Assembly: GCA_032207245.1 (NCBI GenBank)
Contig: CM063502.1
Location: 113,188,312-113,252,311, forward strand
Origin: Pardosa pseudoannulata
Lineage: Eukaryota > Arthropoda > Arachnida > Araneae > Lycosidae
DNA: 64,000 bases
Reading direction: 5' to 3'
The notes under the pieces were generated by a model. That model had not been told where the DNA came from and did no database searches. It saw nothing but the letters and a program-made list of their open reading frames with translations. Numbering within the stretch: the stretch's first letter is position 1; each line of letters opens with the position of its first letter. Positions 41,730-56,439 of the stretch are shown here, piece after piece. A program made the translations under genes and the position numbers.

Positions 41730-43865
41730 CGTATTCCTGTAAGCATACAAAGCCGAAAAGTACGTGCATATTTAAAATTTAGACAGTTTGAACTTTACTC
41801 TTTGATTTTGGAGACGGAGTTTGTTCAAGGATATCATCTTTGGGAACTATGGAAAGTAATGATGATCAAATGCATTTTTTCCCTAAAAATAGTTAAAGTT
41901 GTGAACACTCCTTGCAAATGGTTGTGTTTGTGAAATATTAGCATTAATTTGATCCTGAGTTTATTGTTCTATATATCAAATTTAGTTTCGTTGGCTTCCT
42001 TTTTTCCTTTCCACCTATAATCTTATTTCTACATCAAGAGTTTCTTAGTTCTAGAGAGAAATTTCATATAATTTTATATGACAATTATTATATATATTAA
42101 GCTCTATCAAGTCATCAAGAATAAACCAAGAATTGAAATAATATCAACTGAAAACTAGATATCAGACCATGAAAGGAAATATTTTGAATTATATAAATAG
42201 AAACTTAATCTTATAACTCTTAAATGTCCTTAATGACAAGCTATTTTAATTGTTACAGTTTTTAATATAATTATTAAGCTCAAGAATATAATAAATCAAT
42301 AATTTAAGTTCATTTAAAAGCTCAAAATTGTAAACTATATCGAAATTTTATCTTAAGCAACTCATTGAAACTGGCGTATTGTGTTTGAACAAACCTGTCC
42401 TGACGGTAATAAACATAAAACTTGAGGTAAAAAAAACTTGATCTTCAGTAATAGACTACCTTTTGATGAATTAATGAGAATAACAAAAACGAATAGTTCT
42501 TTCTCACAATAGTTAATATAGACATGATGGTCTGAATGAATGCACATATCTATTTATATCTTTCTTTCTATGGCCACGATTACCATCTATTTTATTTTTT
42601 TAATATTTCATTCAAATGAATTAGCTATTAGATTAAAAATACTACAGCAGTCATAGAACTGAAAGCTTAATCTAAATTTTATTTTGGTTAGGCATTATTA
42701 AGCATAGAAGTAACTACTAATTCCATTTTAATAAATATAAGTAGTTGTAATCAAAGTTATATTATAAAACTCAAAAATTGGATATTTACTATTCACTTAG
42801 AGATGGACAGTGCTTACAGACACACTTATTCTACTTTTTCTATAACTTGTGTTTGAAGCACAATTTCATATAACTGCCTATTAATATATTAGTTCTTCCC
42901 ATCTGTGAAAAAAACGTTTTCTAATAAATGAAAATTTAAGACAGAAACGAACTTTTCCCTTTTCCGAAATAATATATTTTTGTCTTCTGAAGAGTAAACT
43001 CTTTAAAAACACAAAACATATGGGATAAAATAAAAAACTTTTTTCCCTAATGTGAAGCTTTCTCATCCCAGATGCATCTTTTCACGGAAGGATTGTAAAG
43101 AGATAAATACAATGAAATAACTTCAACAAAACTTTTCATGTGTCAAAAATTCTTCTTATACTTTCCTTCCTACAGTCTAATTAATTTCAGAATGTTTATT
43201 ACTTGCAACAAGAAAGTATTTTTTTCTACATTTTTTTCTAGATGCCTTAGTTCAATCTCAGGGAAAATTTTTTTTTGTAAAATTTAGGAAATAAATCCAG
43301 GGAAAGAATTTTTCCACAAAAAAGGGTTATGAGACTTTAAGATGTGCAGAATTTTTGATGACCTTTTTAGGATTTATTAAAGAAATTTTTCCTGAACAGT
43401 ACTAAGGAAACGTCTTAAAAATTATTACTTGGAAGTTATTTAGCTAGATGTAACAACTGATTGCTTGTGACAGAAGTTCTCTAAAAGTTTTAATTAATGA
43501 ATAAGAAAAATGTTGTCCTGAGAAATGTTTGAGTAGATTTGTGAAACTTTTCGCGATATTTATTTAAAGTAAGCACGCTCTTAAATGTTCTGTCGTTTTT
43601 CAGTTTCTGGTCTTTTCACCTAGGAATTCTTTAGTGTCTTTTATCTTACGGAAAGATTTGCTCAGTACTTTGCTACTAAGTTTTTGAGGCAAATCTTTTG
43701 AAATTACAATTATGTGGTGAAATGCAGTGCTGGATTTACGAGAAAAGTCACGATATGCTATTAAAAATTTAAAAACACAGAAAAATAATTTAAAGTAGAA
43801 AACTGAAGAAGTGTCTTGTTGCGTTTTAATTTGTTACTGAAATAAAATAATGGACCAACCATAGT
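41730..43865. other. AT-rich non-coding stretch
   Basis: Short open frames only; nothing recognised. Confidence 0.4.
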
Positions 43866-44042
43866 TTGTTTTGGTTTGAAGGGCTATGGTATACTATTTT
43901 GCTACAAGATGGTAAATGAGACCAGGACCTACAGCTTAAAGCCGATTCCGAACGGCTACAAACATCCATGCCATCAGTGGGATCCGAACCCACGAATTCC
44001 GGTACCGAAGACTAGCACTCTATCATTCCGCCATCATTCGTC
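43866..44042 (-). mobile_element. tRNA-headed SINE, near full length, minus strand
   Basis: Read on the minus strand: a tRNA-like head with B box GGTTCGGATCC (complement of 43980-43990), the body CGGAATCGGCTTTAAGCTG, TAGGTCCTGGTCTCATTTA and a tail of CAAACCAAAACAAA. Head and body match the 58590-58762 copy closely. Confidence 0.85.
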
Positions 44043-44117
44043 CGATCAGCCATGAGTTATAGCTTGAAATGTTGCAAGAATATTTAATCTTCAAAAAGCT
44101 TTTATTTCAGAAATCTG

Positions 44118-44281
44118 TAAAATAAATAAATAAATAAATAAGTAAATAAATAAAATCTTTTCTGTAATTGAAATTCTTCATATTAATCCATCTATCTCAT
44201 TTCCACATCCAATTATTACCTGTCAGAATTCAGTGATTTTAATTAATTTTTTTAAAAATTCGAAATTCATTCAAAATTATA

Positions 44282-44364
<83 letters not shown>

Positions 44365-44392
44365 TATTATATTATTATTATTATTATTATTA

Positions 44393-44424
<32 letters not shown>

Positions 44425-44573
44425 TATATTCAATAATAAATAAAAACTTTTCTGTTATTGAAATTCTTCATATTAATCCATCTATTTCATTTTCACATCC
44501 AATTATTACCTGTCAGAATTCAGTGATTTTAATTAAATTTTTTAAAATTCAAAATTCATTCAAAATTATATTT
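44118..44573 (+). repeat. Direct repeat of about 130 bp bracketing a (TTA)n tract
   Basis: (AAAT)n at 44118-44154 leads into a 130-bp segment (to 44281) that is repeated almost exactly at 44440-44573. Landmarks are GAAATTCTTCATATTAATCC, CATCCAATTATTACCTGTCA and GAATTCAGTGATTTTAATTA. Between the copies lies (TTA)n at 44281-44430 with a few TATTATA switches. A 67-codon poly-Leu frame here is the TTA repeat. Confidence 0.95.
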
Positions 44574-47500
44574 TAACAAAAGTAGGTTATATTATTAGTC
44601 TTGCAATCTCATTAAATTAAATAACAAAGCATTAATAACTTAACTTTTATAAAATGAACCATTTTAGGATTCGGAGGATTTACAACTTGATGTTTAGCAT
44701 TTTTTCATCTCCCTGGTGAGATCAAACCTTCATCAACTTTAATCTATACCTCTTTTAAATGCTCATATACTGATAAATTGTGGATATAAGATTATTTTGA
44801 TTGAAATGCTTTAAATGATACTTTTACCCATTCAGTGGTTAGCTAAATCGAAAAATTTTACTTGATAAATCTAGGTACATAACTGTCTAGGTATTTGCTA
44901 AATTTAGAAACCTGTTTCAAAATGAAGAAATATTACATTTTCGTATCCATTACATATAACTTTTGTTACAAGATTGATACTGATAACTGTTACATTGTAT
45001 GCTAGAATGGAGTTACTTAACGGTATTTGTATAACATATGTAAATATTTTGTTATTATACAAGAAAACAATTTACTTCGACATTTTGATAAAAAAGGTTG
45101 CAGTGAAACCTAAATAAAAGAAAAATGTTTATATATAATTATCATAAGATTTTTCAACATAAAATAACGTTAATAGCAAGTATTATTAAGATATATTTAT
45201 GTACATTAATAGATAATGTTTTGAAGGAAATATTTCATATTTTTGCCGCAAGTTTGGTTACATAACTGTGCAATTATCTCAGTTTAAAGCTAATGTTTTT
45301 ATTTCATATTTTTATGGACAGTTACCATAATATATACTATTCTTACAAGTTTGAAACTAGTAAATTAAACACTATATGAAATACCTAATGACCTGACATA
45401 TTTGTTTGCATAAAGCAGGTAAAACTTTCTGCACAATATGAGAACAATTTAATAAATTCTGTTTTTAAATGAATAGAAAGGAAGATTTATATATTTTGAT
45501 AGAAAACTTGTTTTAATAATTACGATATGTATTCAAATATTAATACTTATTAAATTTTAAAATATCTTAAAGAGGTAATATATCTTTAAATAATTACAAG
45601 TTACGTGGATCAAACACTTTTTTTCGGATGAAGTGACTATTACTTACAATGAATTTTGTAAATCAAGGAATGATATCTCTTATAAATTCGTCTATCTACC
45701 ACCATCTTTTTGTCATTTTGTTTGATAGTCCTCAATTTTGATTGAAAACCTGTATCTATTTAAAAAGGAGTTCAAAGAAGGGGAAAAGTGAAAATCTGAA
45801 GATACTAGATGACAGCAAGAGTGAGGTGGTTGATAATCTCCAAATCAAATGATTCCAATAGTTGATTTGCACTAATCTGTATTGTACTCCTTGTAATCAT
45901 AATTTAGAGATGGTATTAGAGACCTTGTATACAATGGTTTTACAGAGTTAACTTTTAATATGTTTTAGATTGAAAGAGGTTAGTACATTGGTGGTGTATA
46001 CTGAGTGTGACGGATCTTTATATTAAGTACACAATAATACACAAACATTAAGATGAAAATATATTTAACATTTTTAAAGAGAACCATTATCTATAGCATG
46101 CAGCATAGTAGAAAGAAATTAAGAGTGTTTGAACGAAAAGAATAAAAACAGATTAAGATAAAAGAATTGGATATGAAGTAAACTTTGCCAATTCCTATGG
46201 TTTGTCTCATCTTTCTGAGCTTGTAGTATGTACAATTTAGTATATACAATTTAGTAGATACTATTTATCTGACCTTGTGGTAGGGGCATTTATATAACTT
46301 TTTGTGTCAACTATTGCAGCGTCAGTGTAACTTATGACTACTTAAATTTCAGGAGATTATCACACCTTTATTTACCAGGCGTCTCATAATTCTTGCTTCT
46401 AGAAATTCTCAAGCATTACAATTAACTAATATGGTGATATACATAGGATAGTTTGAATTGTACTGCAAAAATTAAGGGATTAATTTTCGGATTTAGATTG
46501 GGTTTATTGATTATTATATTTCATAGAAACACTTGGACGCTATCATAAGTAATCCCACGTTCTCTAGTTTCTCTATCAAAAATTAGACTTGTTTAAGAAA
46601 GAATGTAAAAATTAATATTTCAAATTGTGACGATAGAAACATAACATCTGTGAGCTATTTTCAATTCCGAACTAAAAAACTCAGAATTTTCAATAACTAA
46701 ATGTTGCTGTAATGGTCTCATGGAGGACAAACCTAGAATTTTCCGTCTTGATGTTTTTGGTATTAGTGTCTTCAAAATGGTTTGGGTGCATTACTTATTT
46801 CTCTCTCTCCAAAATTTTTGGATATTATCAATTTATGAATGTATCATAAAACAGGGTAGGCTTTTTTTTTAAACGTAAAGTATTTTACCGAGTTACAGTA
46901 GGTTTAACATGGTGAAACAACAACATTAAAAAATTGTAAAGTCATTGTATGATTTGGAATAATTTTCTTATATGAATTCTATTTAACTGAAGTGAAAATC
47001 GATACTTAATTTTCGTACTAATATTAACTTTATAGGAAAAAAATGAAAACAGTTGGTTGAAAAGCTGTTCATTGGGAACAGTTTTAATAACTTTTTGTCA
47101 GTGTCAATTTTAATAAAAATAGTCTTGTGTTTCAATCAATAACTATTTTCTAATAGAGTATAGTGTCTTATATGATTTATAGAACTACATTATTTATGCT
47201 GTGAAACAAAGAAATAAACAAAATTATATGTCTATTTATATATTATGTATTATCTCTCTGAACATAAAATAAGATAAATTTTAAATAATGTATTACTTGA
47301 TTTTTATCATTGTTGTTTTTAACTACTAGATAAGAAATCTACTATGAAACTTCGTTAACTGTTTCCGTCGGTGTATTAAAATTCCCATTTAAAAGCACTC
47401 ATTTAACTGAAAATCTTTTACTTCATTTTGGGTGGGGTTTTAAAACTTCCTTGTCCTAAGTTAAAAATATATAACCGTACGTACAACTTCAGAAGAAGGT

Positions 47501-48589
47501 ACTCTTCTATACTGCAATTAATGTATTAAGGATTGTAACTTTTAAAAATAGAGCAGAGGCTTTCATTTTGATTCATAATGATTTCTGATATATTGCTCTT
47601 ATATTTGTTGCAAGTATTTAAGCATGAACTTTCTAAACGCTCATTTGTTATTTTTTACAATTTATTTTAAATCAAATTAATGTTTGGAATTATACCAAAA
47701 TATAAAATGTATTTTTTAAGTTGTAGTAGATGAGAAAGTAAAGATGTAGTAAGGGTAATTAATGTTTTTATTCTGTTAGGATGCATTTGAAGAAAGGAAT
47801 ATAAAATATGCTGTTTTATTTAATTGATAAGTATGGTTACCAACCAAAGCTCTTCAGTTTATATCTCGTAGACTGGAGAATAGAATGTTGTAAAATATGC
47901 ATAAATAAAATTTAGTTAAATAAGGAGAAGGAATCCTCATATATGTGAAATATAAACGGCATATTTATTCAGAAAAAAATATTGAATACTGTTTTTAATA
48001 CAAATTCGAATTAATATAATTACATCTATAATGATGACATTTTCCTAGCTCTAAATTTACCTTGATGGTACCCGATAATATTCGTAAAATGAAATAACAG
48101 TTGAGAGAAATTATATAAAGATAGACAATTTAGGAGCCATAAAAGATTAATTTTAAAATTAGACTTCAAGTATCCTAGTTCAATATCTATAATTAACTTG
48201 TTTTTTAGATTTATTATATTGGTATCAGCAGACATTGCATGGTGGCATACAGAGTTATACTATACCCAATTCCTATATTACTATACCCAACGCTGGAAAT
48301 ACAATTATGGAAATTATTATTACAATTATTATAATTATCTTATTATTTAAATTATCATGCCTGAAGAACTTCCCAATTTAATTTTAACAAAATGACAATA
48401 TAATTTTCTTCTGTTTTCTTTTTATAACATTAAATTATTATTTGTTTAACGAGGTATTTTAGATGTAACATTAGCAACAACGCTTAAGAAATAAATAGCT
48501 CTATGGTTGAAAGTATTCTTCAAGTTGAGTTTCTAATTTGTGAAAAATGATCATAAATCTCAATGATATTTTTACTCATTAGTTTTATC
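44574..48589. other. AT-rich non-coding stretch
   Basis: No repeat, RNA or coding motif recognised. The 69-codon minus-strand frame at 48026-48235 is unrecognised and weak. Confidence 0.4.
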
Positions 48590-50980
48590 TATTTCTCTTT
48601 TTTGGAGGTAGGAATTATCTCGCCAATACTTAAGAATAGTTTAAAAAATGTTTTCGGCAAAAAAATCAGCAAAAGTTTTTTTTCTGGTTTTCTTTCCTTT
48701 CCAGAATTGATCTGTTCGATAAAGCAAAAATGAAAAAAAATAGCTGATTTTTTTCAAAGTAAGATCATTTATTTGACATAGAGAAAATATTTACTGGTAA
48801 GAGTGTTGAAATATTTCTGACTGTCATTCTAAGCATTAAATAAAATTTTAGAGAGAAAAGAGCTTGATAAAATATTATTTTTTTAAACTAAAACTTCTTA
48901 ATAACTATAATCCAGTATATTTAATTGCATATTCTGTATCAGTTAATATTAAACAATAATCTCACATAATATAATTAAAATTATCTCTAGATATAGAGGT
49001 GTATTAATTAAAACTTTATGTATTGTAAAATTTATTCCTCTATGCATATTTGACATTTAGATCATTCCCTTTCTTCCACGATATTCTTCGACGATCCAGA
49101 TTTAGTCATAACATTGGGTATCTAAATTATGACTGAGGATTATGAATCTTATTGATTTTTTTACTCTTTAATTTTCCCGATTCCTCTCTTTTTGAGTGAG
49201 AAATTAACTAGGAAATACTTACGAAAAGTTCTAGAAATACCTTTCGCGTTTTAACACAAAAAAGGGAAAAAGTTCTTTTAGAGTTTTTCTTTATAATTCA
49301 AGAACAGAATTGTTAGATGTGCTAAGAATTAGGAAACGCTTGTGCTGTATTTTTTTAAATAAGTCTTTTTTTTCGAGATGATGAGAAATATTTACTGGTA
49401 AGAGAGGTTAAAATATTTCTTGTAATATTTTTGTATACAAAGCAACATTTTACTGAGGGGAGGGCATGATGAAATAAATTATAATCTTTTATACACACTT
49501 CTAAATTAATATACTAATGTGTATTTAATTTTAACTCTATTGTATCATTCTGTATCACCAGATTTTAAATAGTACTCATACATAAAATTAAACAGCAGTA
49601 ATCTAAAGCATAATCATTATAAATTATATCTAGGAGGAACAACAAATGGAGGTACTAGGAGGAACGAAAAATTATAGTTTGTTATACACACAACTAAATT
49701 AATATATTAGTGTGAATTTAATTTTAATTCATTTATTGTATGATTCTGTATCAGCAGATTTAAATAATATTCATACAAAAATTAAACAACAATCATCTAA
49801 AACATAATCATTATAAAATTATATCTAGGAGGAACGACAAATGTGGGAACTTTATATATCGTAAAGCTAAATCATCTATGAATGTTTAACATTTAGAGCA
49901 AGCATTACCTTAAAATATTCGGTAGAACTTCCAGTTTAGTCATAACGATGAGTTCCTAAATTATGAATAAAGATCATAAATACTAATTTGTTTATTGTTC
50001 AGTCTTCCAGATTAACCTTTTTTGAGGCAGAAAATAACTAGAATAGTTTCAGATAAACTTTTCCCGTTTTAAGGAAAAAAGGGAATTTTTTTTAGTATTT
50101 TATTTTACTTTTTAAAATAGATTTGTTCGATGAGGCAAAAATTAAAAATGTTCAAAATAATCTCATTTACTCGAATTACTAATAATAATAATGGTAACAA
50201 AAGTCAAAATATTTCTCATTGTAATTATGCATGTTAAATAAAATTTTACTGGGGCAGTAACTGGCACAATTATTCTTTTATCAAAGAAAACTTCTCAATC
50301 AATGTATTACTGTGTATTTTATTATAGTTGATTTATTAAAGACTTTTGTATCATCTAATCTTTAACAAAAATCCAGCAAAAAATAAATAAAAATATGTCT
50401 AGAAAGACAAAAGTTAAAAACTAATTTAAACCTATGATTATGTATTAAATACAATACTAACTTTAAATATGTTCATCAGAACTTCAGTTTACTCATCATG
50501 CTTAATTTCTAAATTATGAAAGATAATTGCAATTTCTTGATTTGAGGCAAAAACTAACTGAAAAGTACATAAGAATAATTACCGAAATATATTTCCCGTT
50601 TAGAGCAGGAAAAAATGAAAAAGTTTTATTAGAATTTTTCTTTTTATTTTAGAATTCTAGAAAAAACATTTTGCATATATTTTTTCAATATAAACTCATT
50701 TACTAGGCGCACTAAAAATGCTTAGTGGTTAGATTCGTTAAAATATTTCACACTATAATGCTATAAGTAAAAAAAAAACTTACTGTGGGCAGTACCTCAC
50801 AAAATTACATAGCTTTGAAACACAACTCTCAAGTGCTATCTTATTTTATTATACATTATACATTTAAATATAAAATCATATTTTGCTATTTTCACATCAT
50901 AATATATTTACGAAATTTAAAAAAAAAAATTGAATGTTCGTAGGAAGAAATAAATTTCATTTTAAAATCATTTTAAGTTT
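48590..50980 (+). repeat. Diverged tandem array, units of about 520-640 bp
   Basis: Four related units begin near 48600, 49192, 50017 and 50538, each with a TTTTTGAGG-like start, an AACTAG..ATAC block, a run like CCCGTTTTAA..AAAAAAGG, a TTACTGG..AGA block and a TTTAGTCAT..AAATTATGA block. The second unit carries an internal doubling of about 190 bp (49475-49653 and 49666-49843) with GGAGGAACAACAAATG and GGAGGAACGACAAATG. Confidence 0.7.
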
Positions 50981-53900
50981 TATGGTGTATTTAAAAATTT
51001 TGACAACTTATTAGTTGATTTCCATATGGAAGTAATTACCAAGCACCTTATTTCTATTGAATTAATTGCCATGTTTCTTGATGAAATATTTTGACAATGA
51101 AGCAATAGTTTTCAGAATGTTTAGAGAAGGCAGACTATGATTACTTTCTATCAGGGAAAATGATCTATTTTTAATCACTCAAAAATAACAAAAAAAAAAA
51201 AAAAATATGAGATTTTAATAACTACATACAAAATGGGTTATGAAAGTTTCAATGAAGTTTTAACCGCTGTAGATCTTATGATAATTGCTTTTCATTCAGA
51301 TAAAATAAACACATTTCAAAGTAGGTATTTTCTAAAGCAAAATTTATTTAAAAAGTTTTGCATTTATTTAAAAAGTTGTGTATTTAGAAAACTTATTGAT
51401 AAGGTATATAAATATACTAGTTCAGAGAGGTAAGCGGATACTGGAATATAGCTGAAATAAAACATTATGTATACCCACACTCAACCACAGGACTTTAGGA
51501 AATAACAATAAATTAAATTTTTTATAAAAATTTTAATTCATAAAATATTTAACCGCTTAAACAATGCCTCTTTTTCTGTTAACGCAGTTAATCACATTTT
51601 TTAATTTTGGAAAAGTCATCTATAAATGTGCTAAATATTTATCCTAATATGCACACAAATATTTTGTGTAATCACTTTGAAATGCACAAATTTACTTGGA
51701 AAATACAGAAACAGTTCTTTTAAACTTCACAGTAAAAGGTTTATTTTTACTTTTAAAACAAATAATATTTAATTGCAGTTTAGTAATTTAGTCCCTTTGA
51801 ACAATTTGGTAGTGCATTTAAGGTAAAAAGAATACAAATGTTCCTTTGGAACACAAAGTTGAGATAACTCAAGTAAATTAAAACTAAACAAAGTAAAATG
51901 TGGGACAAGTATACGAAATCTCAGAAGATTTGTCGAATCTAGAAATTTATAGAAAAATCCTTTGATTAAAGAAAAACTTTCCTTTGGTTTTTACTTCATT
52001 TAATGAAAATTAAGTTAGGCTAGACATTTTACCAACGTAATTAGCGAAAGAATTATCTGTAAAATAAACAAGAAGACCGCTTAGTAAACAAGACTTTTCT
52101 TGAGTATAATAAAATTTCATACTATATATTATATTAGCATTCTCATACAATAGTAAATTATTTTACTGAGAAGATATGAAAAGGAGCTAAATATCTTCCT
52201 CAACAGATAAAATTTCATAGCGATGGAAAAAATTATTGTATTTTGGTATTTTTTTCTGAATAATCTAACTGATTTATCTTTTGAAAAGCCCAACTGTGAG
52301 AACCAGAGTATTTTTATGGTTTCTGCTAGTCATTTTAAAGCAATTTTTAAACAATTTCTGAGATAAAACCCAATAACGAGTATTATCTTATGTACTTTAA
52401 CGGTGATGAGAAATAAGCAAGTTCTTTGCATTTGTATTGTTCTTCTTTTTATATTTTTATGATTGGAAAAAATAATTCCCATTTTTATATGATAATACGT
52501 GCATTACAGTGTATATTGCAACTCATCGAAATTATTAATTATTATGTTACATCGATTATACAAATATTTTATTTTTCTATAACTTTATTTCGAATTCATA
52601 ATACAAAAATGTTTTATTAATGCGATTAATTGAGTTAATAAAATACTAACCTTCAGTTCAAATATTATTTAGGCAATAATTATGTAGTATAACCTACCTA
52701 AAAGTGTTTTTTTATAGTTTCTTATATTAATTTGAACGTCTTTAAAAAACAACTATTAGAATTTCTTTAAAACCAATCGAAAGGTAATAACAAAATTTTC
52801 TGACTAGTAGGAATTCACTTTTATATATTTTCACCTATTTATTTTTAGGATTTTAATATGCTTCATAAGATTTTAAATTATAGATAGGTAACTTTAATTG
52901 ATCATCCATGTCTCATGACTAGAGTAAGGAATTCTTTCTTGTATATTGGTTTAATGCAGTTACATAGACTAATCATATTGTGTTTAAATTTATTAAGACG
53001 TAATATAAAAAATCTCGGAGTAAATACGTATTATTTGTATTACTGTATATGAAAAACAATGTAAATCTAAATTCTCTTTATCCAAGAGCAAACATTTGCT
53101 AGTCAAAAATATAATTTTACATTGGTTCAGCAACATCATTTTATTTCGGAAGCATTATTTACGTTTAGAAATATAAGAGGAAGGAAAGTTTCCTGTTGTG
53201 GCAAAAGTTACTAAAGTTTGAATGCACATAAGCACAGCTTAAGAAAGTAGTAATTACGGTTGGACATGTTAAAGCGGGGAGAGATATAGATTAACAAGTG
53301 GGATTTACTAAATGCCGACTAGTAGCGTAGGAGTCTCACAATTTGTCTAAGTTATTAAAAATCTCATTTGTCATACGCGCATAAAATACAAAAATTATCT
53401 TGGAATTAATATTAAAATTAGAAATAAAAAGCATAAAATTATATTTTCAAATCTGAATCATTTTGGGTTTTAAAATTTTTGAGTTTTTAATATATTTGAA
53501 AATTGTTTACTTTGCCAGTCTAAGCTAGCACTTATAATGCCAGGAAACTGGTTTACTGATAAACTGGGAGATATATAGGTAAATATTTACCGTTAAATTA
53601 CTCTTTTTCTGTCGAATAAATGAAATTATCATGAAATCATAAATGAACAAAATATGTACTCGACATTTTTATTAGCAATATTCATACTGTGCTGTCTCTT
53701 TATATGATGTAAGGTGTCATGAATTATCTAGTAATTCTTTTACGAATTTTAACGTAAGAGAGAAACTGTTTAAGGTAAGAAACGTAACAGAATCACAATA
53801 ACATTTGACTAACGAGTGTGGTACTCAAGTAATTATTTTCAGCGACTGGATTGCTTTGAACCAAAAATAATACTTAATCATATAATTAAGTAAGAAATTT

Positions 53901-56026
53901 GAGAAATTACTTTTTTTAATATTAAATGTTTTGTAAAAAGTTATGTTATAAAAAATATATATTATGTATTTTTGTATTCTTAATTTTCCTATTTAACGTT
54001 CTTTTAAATACTTTGTAAACATCCTTATAACTTGAATAATGAGTAAATAAATTTTAATATTTATTATTTTTTCAAAATTTAAAAATGCTTACATTTTACG
54101 TTAATTCATATCTTACATTTTGACTTTGATATAAAGGCACACAAATTAAGATTAATTTATTTAATTAATACATAACACCAACTTTTTATTGTTCATTAGC
54201 GGTAAAAAGGTATTCAAATTTTCCTTTACCGATTTATTAGTAAAAGAAACACTTTATAAAGTTACAAGTCCTAGTTTAGACTTTATTAGTCTTTTCAACA
54301 TTATCTTTTCATATTTTCTCACATGAACTTCAATAATTTTATGTTCAAAATTTATAGCAACATAAATAAAAACGTGGTAAATTATTTAAACAGTAAATAT
54401 TTTTTTACTTAAAATTACATTTAATATTTTACATATAAAGCTAAGCCAGATCGTGAGCCAATGGATATGAATAAAAAAATGACATTATCGCTCTTACTCC
54501 GAGATACTACATTTAGTATTCTCCATTTTAAAAATAATTTTAATCAAATCCTGATTAAAGTATTTCTCACATAATGTTTTTATTATTCTATTCCTATTTG
54601 TAAGAGTAGCAATATATGAATTGAACGCTGCAGCAGTATCGAAATAGAGCTTATAAAGCAAAGTACGTTGCTATTCTTTTATTTGATGGAAAATTTCGTA
54701 TTTATGCTTAAATAATCAGATTGAAAACTGAGTATCTTCAGATTTGATTTCCTCGTTTTAAAAACAGTTTATCCAAAGGCAGTAAGATATGTATTTCTCG
54801 CATGTGGTCTTAATTATTCTTATCGTAAATGTAAAAAATGCTATTATTTTTTATAATGGCGGTGCATTATATTATTTAAAGTTTATTTACTTTGCCACTC
54901 TAGGCATTTTTAGTTGTTTCAATTTCATCCCTTTATATTCTCTCACTTAAACATTAATCATTTTATGATTATTAAAATTATTATTATACTTTAAGTTATT
55001 CAATAAATTTTTAAATAATTATTTAGCATTTTTAGAATATAGCAAAATTTAAATATTTAGTAGCAAATGTATTAATTTTAATGTTTAAACTAAAGTTTTT
55101 GTGCTGTATTAATGTACCATTAGTTTAATTTTTATATTATTATGAGAAACATGTTCAGCGATTTTATGTAACATAGAAGCTTTATGATTTTGAAAACTGT
55201 CACAAATTTAAGTATATATTTTTGAAGATATCGTAAAAACGAAAGAAATTAATATAACTGTAGGACGTGTGGGTATTATGCACCCAGTGCTAATTTAATG
55301 CGGATTTATATCACATTGATTTTTAAATAAGAACTACTTGAATGCATAATTGAAGGGCATGATAATGCTGATGACGCATCGTATAGAAATTGCATGCTAT
55401 AGAAATTTTGTATTATTTTATAAATGTTGTCATATGCTGTTCACATAATATTTAATTCTGTACTACTGAATAACAAAATTTCTAATCACGTAACTGAATA
55501 TTATTTTGATTAAGAAACCTGTTATACTGTATTTAATACCAATGAAATGTGTCACGTTCATGACTATTAAATATTTTAACAATATAAGATTTTGTGGTAT
55601 AATATGTAATTTTTAAACAAATAATTGTAATGTTTATCAGTTAGGTTTTGCGACATGTTTGAGAGGGGAAGATTATATACTTTTGTGTAATTTATATATT
55701 TAGTTTTAAAATATACTAATCATGCATTTTTTTAAAAAAACTTCTCATTATGAAACACGCCAGAATTTTTTTTTTTGTAATTAGCATTCAGCAATCATGC
55801 CTAAAGAAATACTTGTATAACATTCAGCAAACATGCCTAAGGAAAAACCTGCATAAATCAGCTTGATATTTATAATTCTTTGCAACTTCTTCACTGAAAC
55901 AAGGGTGTCTCTGGTTCATCACATCGAAATATTTATCGAATCTGTCATAAAGAATATGACTGTGAACTTCACTTCCTGGTTTTTATGCTTAAATGTATAA
56001 AATTTTTTTTGAAAGACCGGAGGAGA
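50981..56026. other. AT-rich non-coding stretch
   Basis: No gene recognised over about 5 kb. A possible diverged repeat pair is suggested by TTTACTTTGCCAGTCTAAGC near 53508 and TTTACTTTGCCACTCTAGGC near 54887. Open frames at 51233-51433 and 52426-52620 are short and unrecognised. Confidence 0.4.
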
Positions 56027-56439
56027 TGTAACAATAAGTTACATTCGGTTCAGCTCTTTTTACCTCTTCCCATGGGTTTACATCAAAGACATACCAGAAC
56101 AAGACAGTTATTAACTAGAAAGAGACTTCAGACTTCTCATAAAAAATAGAAGTGTCGGTTCGTTTAGGGGATTTTGACCCTCCCCACCGTTCTGGAGTGG
56201 ACCCCTGTTTTTTCTCCGCGAGGCAGTCGGATGTTTTGAGCGGGCAAGGTTGTTACCAGAAGAGTAGAAGGTGAAAGGCTTCTTTGCCAAATTATTCGCC
56301 ATATTGTTTTTTAGGGCCGACGCCGACTGGAGAGCAGTCTTCGATATCTACAAATAATAAGTTGATTCCAGTTGTATTCCTTAAGCATTTATTTAATAGT
56401 ATAAAATCATTTAATCAAGACCTATTTTCCATGTGTTTC
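56027..56439. other. LTR-like, less AT-rich segment
   Basis: It begins TGTAACAATAAGTTACA, differing by one base from the start of the insertion at 16922, and its first 330 bp are markedly richer in GC than the surrounding DNA. The rest of the sequence is not similar to the 16922 segment. It may be a solo LTR of a related retroelement; the right end could not be set and no target duplication was found. Confidence 0.3.

Noticed and set aside
44233..44436. Poly-leucine open frame
   Set aside because: Product of the (TTA)n tract.
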